A stretch of DNA of 64,000 bases from Nemania diffusa (Eukaryota; Ascomycota; Sordariomycetes; Xylariales; Xylariaceae), in NCBI GenBank assembly GCA_038501195.1, contig JBBPUQ010000005.1:3472001-3536000 (forward strand), given 5' to 3'. Below, one piece after another: positions 57,401 to 64,000 of the stretch (the first letter of the stretch is position 1; every line of letters begins with the position of its first letter). The translations under genes and the position numbers were made by a program. The notes below the pieces were generated by a model. It ran no database searches. It saw only the letters and a list, made by a program, of their open reading frames with translations, and was not told the DNA's origin.

Positions 57401-60400
57401 CACTCTTTGTTAGAGATTTCGTGGTTTGCATTCATTCACCGCGTTAATTAATAATTATCTGCCTATAAGGAGTTCTAATCCTTGCAGTAGCGTATGCAAA
57501 CATCCAGGCATCCTCACTGGAGCTTCTGCTACATGTCTCATGCCGTGTCGTCTTCCCTAGCCTTCTCTGGTCCTGGCCCGAGCGTTGGTTGTCACCGCTA
57601 TTAGCAACGAATCGGGTTTAACAGATAAAGTCGGGGGCACAGCAAGGAGCCAGCCCATCTACATACCTAGTCATCTCGCGGTGGATTCGTAACGTATGAT
57701 CGATCCTTGAACAACCTGTTACCAACAAGGCACAGCAAACAATATACAATACCTACATACCTGCGCGACATGGGACCCACGAGGCAGGCGTCCTTCGTAG
57801 CGCAGGATGACGTGTGCGACGGAACCGCATCTCCGGGTCGAACAAGCTAGATAGTTGGTTCTCGCCGTTGGATAAGTACCGAGGCCTCTGGTTCTTGATT
57901 CTTCGTGGAGCTGGAAACGTAGCGGTGTGATTCCGCACTACTCGGCTGGTTTTGGTATGAACTGTCTACAGTGGCTTGTCTCTCTTGAGCTGATAGTATG
58001 TATGTTAAGGTTCGTACATACGCGTGTCGTTTTTGGGGCTTCGAAGCCCCTCCGCCTCGCGTGAGACTAATAATACTCTAGAAGGAGGAGGGAACCATGA
58101 GTGAACGAATTCGTGATTTGCCAAGAATTCGCTGTCCATGGGCATAGAGCGGGGCATCGAGGGAATAGGAATTGCATTATTATGTGCGGCTGGATTGGAT
58201 TGGACTTACAGCATGCGAGATCTGAACGGCAGATGTGGATCGGCATCCTCTTATTCAATGCAAGTCTTAAAAGTCGAGATGCTGACTGATAGCCATTATT
58301 ATAATTCTCGAACTCTGATTTGTGGCGGAGATGAGACATAGAGATCCCGCTCCCCGCTCCCCGCCCCCTTCTATGTACGCAGAGTGTAGGTACGCAATAT
58401 GTATGTGGGTGGGTGGCAGCGACGGGAAGCGGCGCCAATATTCATCAATCCATACCTCACTATGCAGATGGAGATGGAGACACGGGTGAGGGACCTCGTC
58501 TGGTATGTGTCTGCTCACGGCCGAACTGCTGTAAGTCCCAGCACGTGAGCTGTACCCAGTCAAGTGCCCAGATAATTCAATCGGCAATTAAGTATTATTC
58601 CGAATCCGACGACTACCTATGACATCGATATTCAACCTGGAGCAGGTACCTACAGACTGCGATCTGCAGAACTTAGTAGCGCCCTGTTGTGTGACCAGAG
58701 TCGAGAACATCAGGCACGTACAAGCCACAACAGGGTCATCCCCTCGGTCCCGAGTCGGTCCCGAGTATGACTTAAGTACGTTGGTACGCAGACGTGGGAG
58801 CCTGGGAGCCTGGGGGCCTCGAGAAAGTGCAGCAAGCGTGTGGATAAATCCGAATAGAAGCCGAGGAATCGACTCTGGAACCAAGACGACCAGGGGGCTT
58901 GACTGGGTCTAACGGAACCCGACTCGATGGGCTTGGCCCCATTGTAACGGCTGCTGCCGGCTACCTGGTCGCGGTTGGGCGCCAGCTTAAGGTTGCACGG
59001 CTGAAACGAGCTGCTGGTAATGTTACCACGGGAATTTCTCAGTTTAAGGTAGCGAGTCCAGAGCGTACCTATGCGTAGGGTTCCGAGCGCATGTAATGCC
59101 ACATGGCAACCAGGCCCCATGATGCTGTTTGTTTGTTCGATCGTCGTCTGCCGTGCGTTGGGATCCTCCTCCCGCTTCTCCTCTTCCTCGTGGTCCTGGA
59201 GCTGACACGTCCTCGTAGGCCTCGATATTATCTTCGTAGAGAGCTAGCTACTTACCTACCGTCCTACCGGGCGATGCCGCCCACTTTTCATGCATATTTC
59301 GGCGTCATGTTCTGGGAATGGTGACTGCGCATGGTGCACCACATCGTATTTACCCCGTTCGGTGCGCGATCGCGAGGCTCACTGGATCTCTTTACAGGCC
59401 GAATCCGGCGAATGGAAGAAGGAAGTTCATGCAAACCTCTTGTGCTTCCCAATGTCAGGACTTCAGTGTTTTTCAGATTCGATAATAAGTCGGGCATCCC
59501 TGGCTTAGCGGGTCTTAAGCTTGCCGCCCTGTCTATAGTACCGGCGACTCAGTCATCGCTACCCCGGACCCCCCAAGTCCGTGTGCTGATTATAACCGTA
59601 AGAAACAATATCTCATACATTCTGACATCCCATGTTACGCCGTTGAGTGGGTGTTTAGCGATGCGGCGCAACTTGAGACTAAACTTAGAGATGTCGAAGA
59701 TGTATGTCATCTGATACTATAGTCAGCTAGTGCCATGATAGGATATAATGGCATCTAGATTATTTTTTATTTGGTAAGACTCGAGGATATAAGCAAATCC
59801 GTTGGTTTTCGACGTGTCATTTGACACATGCGTCATATAACAAGCTTCTTTGATATCTAATAGGCGGGATTCGCCGTTATGTATAACCTTATGCTTATCT
59901 ATCGCGCGATTCCCACTTGTCCCGCAGCGGGAGAAAATACCGTATTTCGGCAAGGTGTGTTACATCGAGAATAGAAGCACCTGTCACGGTAGCATAGAGA
60001 CACGGGGAAGAGAGACAGTACCATTCCGTGATACGAGGCTCCAGATCTTGAATGATAGTACGCTGCTAGATTTATTTTCAAGTCATGTCCCTAAATTAGG
60101 AAGCATACGCCGACCATCGGAGTGCAGTGGGAGCCCATTGCGGAATAAGGAGCAAGTGAATCAACACTCTTCTCAAAGATATACGAGTAGGCGTCAACTA
60201 CGTGTGAGTTGATTTGACTGGTACCAGGTAACCTCGAGCTGGCTTGAGTATCCTCAAAGTCGATGCCTTTTCTAAGTAAGGTTTCTTGATATTATACGCC
60301 ACCAAACCACGATATGGTTCTTATCGTCCATCGCTCATTGTATTACCCTGTTATACCCTATTGAGTAAATGTAGCCGGCCCCTTCCACGAACCAGTGACA

Positions 60401-63135
60401 GCTTAACGGCCATGCAGATCCGAATCTGAAACAGTGGCATCTGTTGTACGCGTACACACCTTTAGCAAAATAAGACGCCATCTCATCGTCTTGAGTCAGA
60501 TAATATGTGTGAGAAAGAAGTAGAATAGTCACCATGTCGATCACCACTTGGCGATATGATGAGAGTCAGCTTATATAATTCATCAGGAGAGGAGGCTCCT
60601 ACGTTTCAAGTGTTCTGCTGAGCCTTGCTATGAAAGCAGAATTGATAAGACTATAATATCATGAATATAACTATCTAACTGGAATAGATCCCATCATGCG
60701 CAGCGACCTCCGAGACATATGCTGTGAATGTACAATCTTATGCTCCTAACGGTCACGGATTGGCGTACGTCTTGCAGGAGTTCTACGGCCAGCGGCATAC
60801 GCGTTCTCTTGTTTGCCACCGAGTCACCGCATTAAGCCCGGAGAAATAACTGATTGTCACAGTAGTAGCCGTGGTTGTGGTCGTCCGACGGCGTCGTCAC
60901 CGCGGCAGTTAGCGCTTGGGTATCAGATATCTTCCCGTGCTTACCTCGTCGAGGCGCCTCTGTCAGTTTATAAATAGCTCGCTTGAACGCCTCACTCCTA
61001 CTCTGTCTGTCAGACCTGAGGAACTTTATACTCTCGACACTGAAATCGCTCTCGACGATGCATCCCGAGCTGAACTTTTCGAATCCCTGCATGCCGTTCC
61101 GGTGTTTGTCATCGGCAAAATATACGAGATACTAGGTCTCGACGATATGGATGTCGGGCCTTGAGATGACATGGGCAGTGGGGAAGGGCCTCGTGGGGGT
61201 TAAGAGGGGTGAGAGGTCGACATCACATGAGGAGGATGACCTGGGGAATACCTGGAGAATATGACGAATGCTTATGATGGAATATCTACCACACACCTTT
61301 ACGCTCAGTACAAGTCCTACGCCACAAGATGATGCCTAGAGATACAAAGGCCTTCGCTGGCAAGTCTCATGAATATGGCGAATATGCTCTATTAAAAGAA
61401 TATATTTACAGTACTGCATGAAACGATATGATCAGTCATGTGAAAGAGCTTGGAATATGGGTTGAGGACTTGGAAGATGCTATAGCACACACGAAGTCGA
61501 AACATTCCCGGCACTAAGACAAGTAAGAACAAGGAGCCGTCTGACCTTCAGCCCACGGTAGGGGTAGAATGATTCGACGCTATGAAGAATAAGCGACAAC
61601 TTGCAGCAAGACGGGCCCCTCGCGGCAATGAAACCCTGTGATAGGGCTTAGTGCGCGAACTACGGCCGAAAGAATAACGGTTAGTAGTGAGTTTCGAATA
61701 CCGCAAACGCGTTAATCAGAATATCTCAGCTGAAAACCCAAAAGGGGATCCTTCTCCGAGAGAGCCACATCGATCGAGGGTTATCAACTGACCGGTACGA
61801 AACTCCAACAAGCAGCTTCAATGACTAACAAAGTACCACCAGGCAAGATAAACCGAATCGGCGCGATTGTAGCAACTAAGAAACAGTTTATGCAGCCCTA
61901 GCACAGCATGTTCCTCGGACATCTGGGTTCTGATCTCTGGTCTATGGTGCTATTCACTTCACTTTCACTCGCTTGGGTTCGATCCCCGCGTTTGGGTCCG
62001 TTGGCTATGAGAATAAATCACATCTCCGGTGCCATAGTACCTTTCTCTTCATTTTATCGTTGGTTCCTTGTCACCGGTGAAGCGTCTCGGCAAAGACCGC
62101 CCGGCCCGAAGCATCCGGACAAGGCTTCCTTTATCCTGGTTACAACATGTAATACCATATGGCTACCTCGGAGGGAAGATAAAACAATGGCTAGGCAACT
62201 CACTAGGTGTATACATCTTTGAGCTATTTGGCATCAAAAATTACCAAACAGTCAGTCCAAGCTTTCGTTTATCGACACCTTCGCTAATGTACGATGTTCC
62301 GCATACGACACTGCGGCTTTATCCTGCATGTTCATTCCTACCATCCGAGACTCCGTCAATACTGCGGGGTTGAGGTGCCTATAGATCGAACTTCCGACTT
62401 ATAGTTATGGTGCTAGTTGCCGTTGAGATATGCCGAGAGTTGTACCGACTTAGTAGCTATCGCTAACGTATCTAGGAAACATGGAACATCGGACGGGGAG
62501 TGCGAAAAGTGCTAGACGAATAAAATTTCTTCTATATACAGTGGCAAACCTGGGGAATATCGCCGATAGGAAAAAGCCGGCCAGGACGAGTTGACTCAAT
62601 TAATGCAACGTCACGGAGCTTCTCCAAGCTCCCGGACGGCAAAGGGGGTAATGCCGAAAGCCACCCTATAATCCATCTCTTCAGCATCCTTAACGCCGTT
62701 GACTAAATCAATGTTTGAGTTATCTGCCAAAATCGACAAGTGGTGGCACAAACTGGTCGCGTTGAAATATGCCTGGGGAGTACAATCCGATCGGTGTACA
62801 AGGTTTAGGTTACGAGCGGGGATGAATAATCTGATATCGTACTCTTCATATCGATTCTTTGTATTTTGTTGATGTTACATTCAAGCATGAGTCTTCGTTC
62901 GATTTATCCCGAGATCTATCGTTATCAAGGATTATCTCCTAAAAAAAGAATCGACACTGTCCATTTGTTCGCGAGTTTCCCAGCTAGCCGTGCTGTCCAT
63001 CGTACGAATAACTTGACCAAGTAGCCTACGGCGATATGCCTCAAGCTTGACCAGAGGGTCAATGAGCAAGATCTTACTTCTCGAGGTCAAGATCAAGTTC
63101 GTGTCTCTTTAAACTTATTACGGATGAGTTATATC
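54475..63135. other. Longest gene-poor region (8.7 kb)
   Basis: I find no gene with recognisable features between the Cmr1-type regulator and the RNA polymerase III subunit. Small frames are scattered on both strands; the one at 60916-61164 looks the most protein-like but matches nothing I know. TAGGTA/TACCTA words are dense at 55286-55600 and 56460-56910. An AAAT/AAT microsatellite lies at about 56213-56251. Confidence 0.5.
56213..56251. repeat. AAAT/AAT microsatellite
   Basis: Runs of AAAT units followed by AAT units. Simple repeat. Confidence 0.85.
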
Positions 63136-64000
63136 CTATATATCTCTTTTTCTTGTGCGCTTTGCTGCCTTGTCCTTCTGGTTCTGGGCCCAGGCATCCT
63201 CAAATACAGTAGGCAGTGTTGCAAAGTGCTCATCAAGTAGATTCAATCTCCTCACAACTTGGAATGCACCTGTGCCAACTGACATGGTCTCTCCCATGAT
63301 AATTTTCTCACTGACACCTTCGATGGGATCCGTCTTCATTCCTGATGCTGCGTCGAATAAATGATCCGCTGTTTTTTCAAACGAAGCAAGCTGCAGTACA
63401 CTGTCACGCATCTTGGCCAGGCCAAAACGTGTGATGCCTAGAATTTCGCCCTTATAGGTCATCAAGTCGGCGAGAAGTTGCATGTGTCGTGGATCAATGC
63501 CCATGTCGCCCATGACATCGCTGATTTCTTTCGCAATAGTCGTCCTCGCGGCTTCAATTCCTAAAACATCCCTGCACTCCAGTACGCTGTTGGATGTGAC
63601 CCTGGTGCCAACGACTCCTTCTGTATTCATACATTGGCGCAGCCCATAGCCCTCGACTAAGATTGTGTTTGTAGAATCTTTGTCACTCTGCTGGATGATG
63701 GCTCGAGTAGCCTCGGGATATCCAGAAATTGGAACTGAAGGTAGAATGCGCTTAAGATGACTTATGCGAACGGACAAGTCGGCCATGGCTTCAGTCACCG
63801 CCTTGGTTCTCGTTGTTCGCTTGGAAGAGTCTACATCTAAAGCCCTTACCGTGATTTCGATGCTTGCATCCTGCTCAAAGACTTGCATGTCCGCTTTTTG
63901 AATCTTGAGCTTCTTCTGCTTGGCAATGGCATCAACAATATCAACGAGTTTAATTCCGAGATGCATACTTTCAAGTGTTTCTGTATTGATGTGTAGGGTA
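63136..64000 (-). CDS. RPC1: RNA polymerase III largest subunit (RPC1), C-terminal part
   Basis: Partial gene: the frame is open to the window's right edge (in frame before the Met at 63966, reading TLHINTETLES), so the ATG at 63966 is internal. About 288 residues of a protein of about 1,400 aa are seen. The C-terminal part of the large subunit is recognisable by LVEGYGLRQCMNTEGVVGT, the stretch NVLECRDVLGIEAARTTIAKEI (here with SVLECRD), DPRHMQLLADLMTYKGEILGITRFGL and MGETMSVGTGAFQVV. These belong to the RNA polymerase Rpb1 domain 5 that closes the cleft. The spacing, the segment FEKTADHLFDAA and the short basic tail instead of a heptad-repeat CTD point to polymerase III. It transcribes tRNA, 5S rRNA and other small RNAs in the nucleus. 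No intron is seen in this part. Confidence 0.95.
   Translation of the reverse strand, partial: TLHINTETLESMHLGIKLVDIVDAIAKQKKLKIQKADMQVFEQDASIEITVRALDVDSSKRTTRTKAVTEAMADLSVRISHLKRILPSVPISGYPEATRAIIQQSDKDSTNTILVEGYGLRQCMNTEGVVGTRVTSNSVLECRDVLGIEAARTTIAKEISDVMGDMGIDPRHMQLLADLMTYKGEILGITRFGLAKMRDSVLQLASFEKTADHLFDAASGMKTDPIEGVSEKIIMGETMSVGTGAFQVVRRLNLLDEHFATLPTVFEDAWAQNQKDKAAKRTRKRDI

Noticed and set aside
61975..61987. GGGTTCGATCCCC, resembling a tRNA B box
   Set aside because: The T stem would be incomplete and no matching acceptor strand, A box or anticodon arm is found upstream.
33177..63135. Search for scytalone dehydratase and a second naphthol reductase
   Set aside because: No frame carries the expected conserved segments, even allowing for introns; I conclude that they are not in this window, with moderate certainty.

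Overview
This 64-kb window comes from the nuclear genome of a filamentous ascomycete (Pezizomycotina, most likely a Sordariomycete). Three things point there. Introns are short (52-118 nt), with GT...AG ends and CTAAC/CTAAT-like branch sites. The gene set is typical: neutral trehalase, fungal isocitrate lyase, a DUF3433 membrane protein, a non-reducing polyketide synthase, Zn2Cys6 regulators and RNA polymerase III subunit 1. There are also short inverted-repeat transposons that look mutated by RIP. Twelve protein genes are supported. Spliced coding sequence fills only about a third of the window.

Left part (1-15.8 kb, about 56% coding) holds conserved housekeeping-type genes. In order they are the 3' two thirds of a neutral trehalase, a BTB-like protein, isocitrate lyase (548 aa, four exons), an 840-aa DUF3433 multi-pass membrane protein, a divergent Ras-like GTPase without a normal G3 motif, and a DUF92/TMEM19 membrane protein.

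Middle part (18.7-54.5 kb) is a dispersed gene cluster that I read as 1,8-dihydroxynaphthalene (DHN) melanin biosynthesis. It contains a secreted Fet3/Abr1-like multicopper oxidase and a three-exon NR-PKS of 2162 aa (SAT-KS-AT-PT-ACP-ACP-TE). It also has an AflR-type Zn2Cys6 regulator and a tetra-/trihydroxynaphthalene reductase of the SDR family. The fifth gene is a Cmr1-type regulator of 948 aa whose N-terminus (two C2H2 fingers) lies in two tiny exons upstream of the long exon with the Zn2Cys6 finger. The expected flow is PKS makes T4HN, the reductase converts it towards scytalone, and the oxidase may polymerise DHN; the two regulators would control the set. No scytalone dehydratase is visible here.

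Right part (54.5-63.1 kb) shows no convincing gene. The window ends in the 3' part of the RNA polymerase III largest subunit.

The clearest non-genic structure is a family of three short elements with matching terminal inverted repeats and 8-9 bp flanking duplications (11.55-11.99, 23.31-23.96 and 23.99-24.64 kb). Two sit almost side by side between the oxidase and the PKS and are strongly AT-shifted in a RIP-like way. Gaps also carry many TAGGTA/TACCTA words, microsatellites and homopolymer runs.
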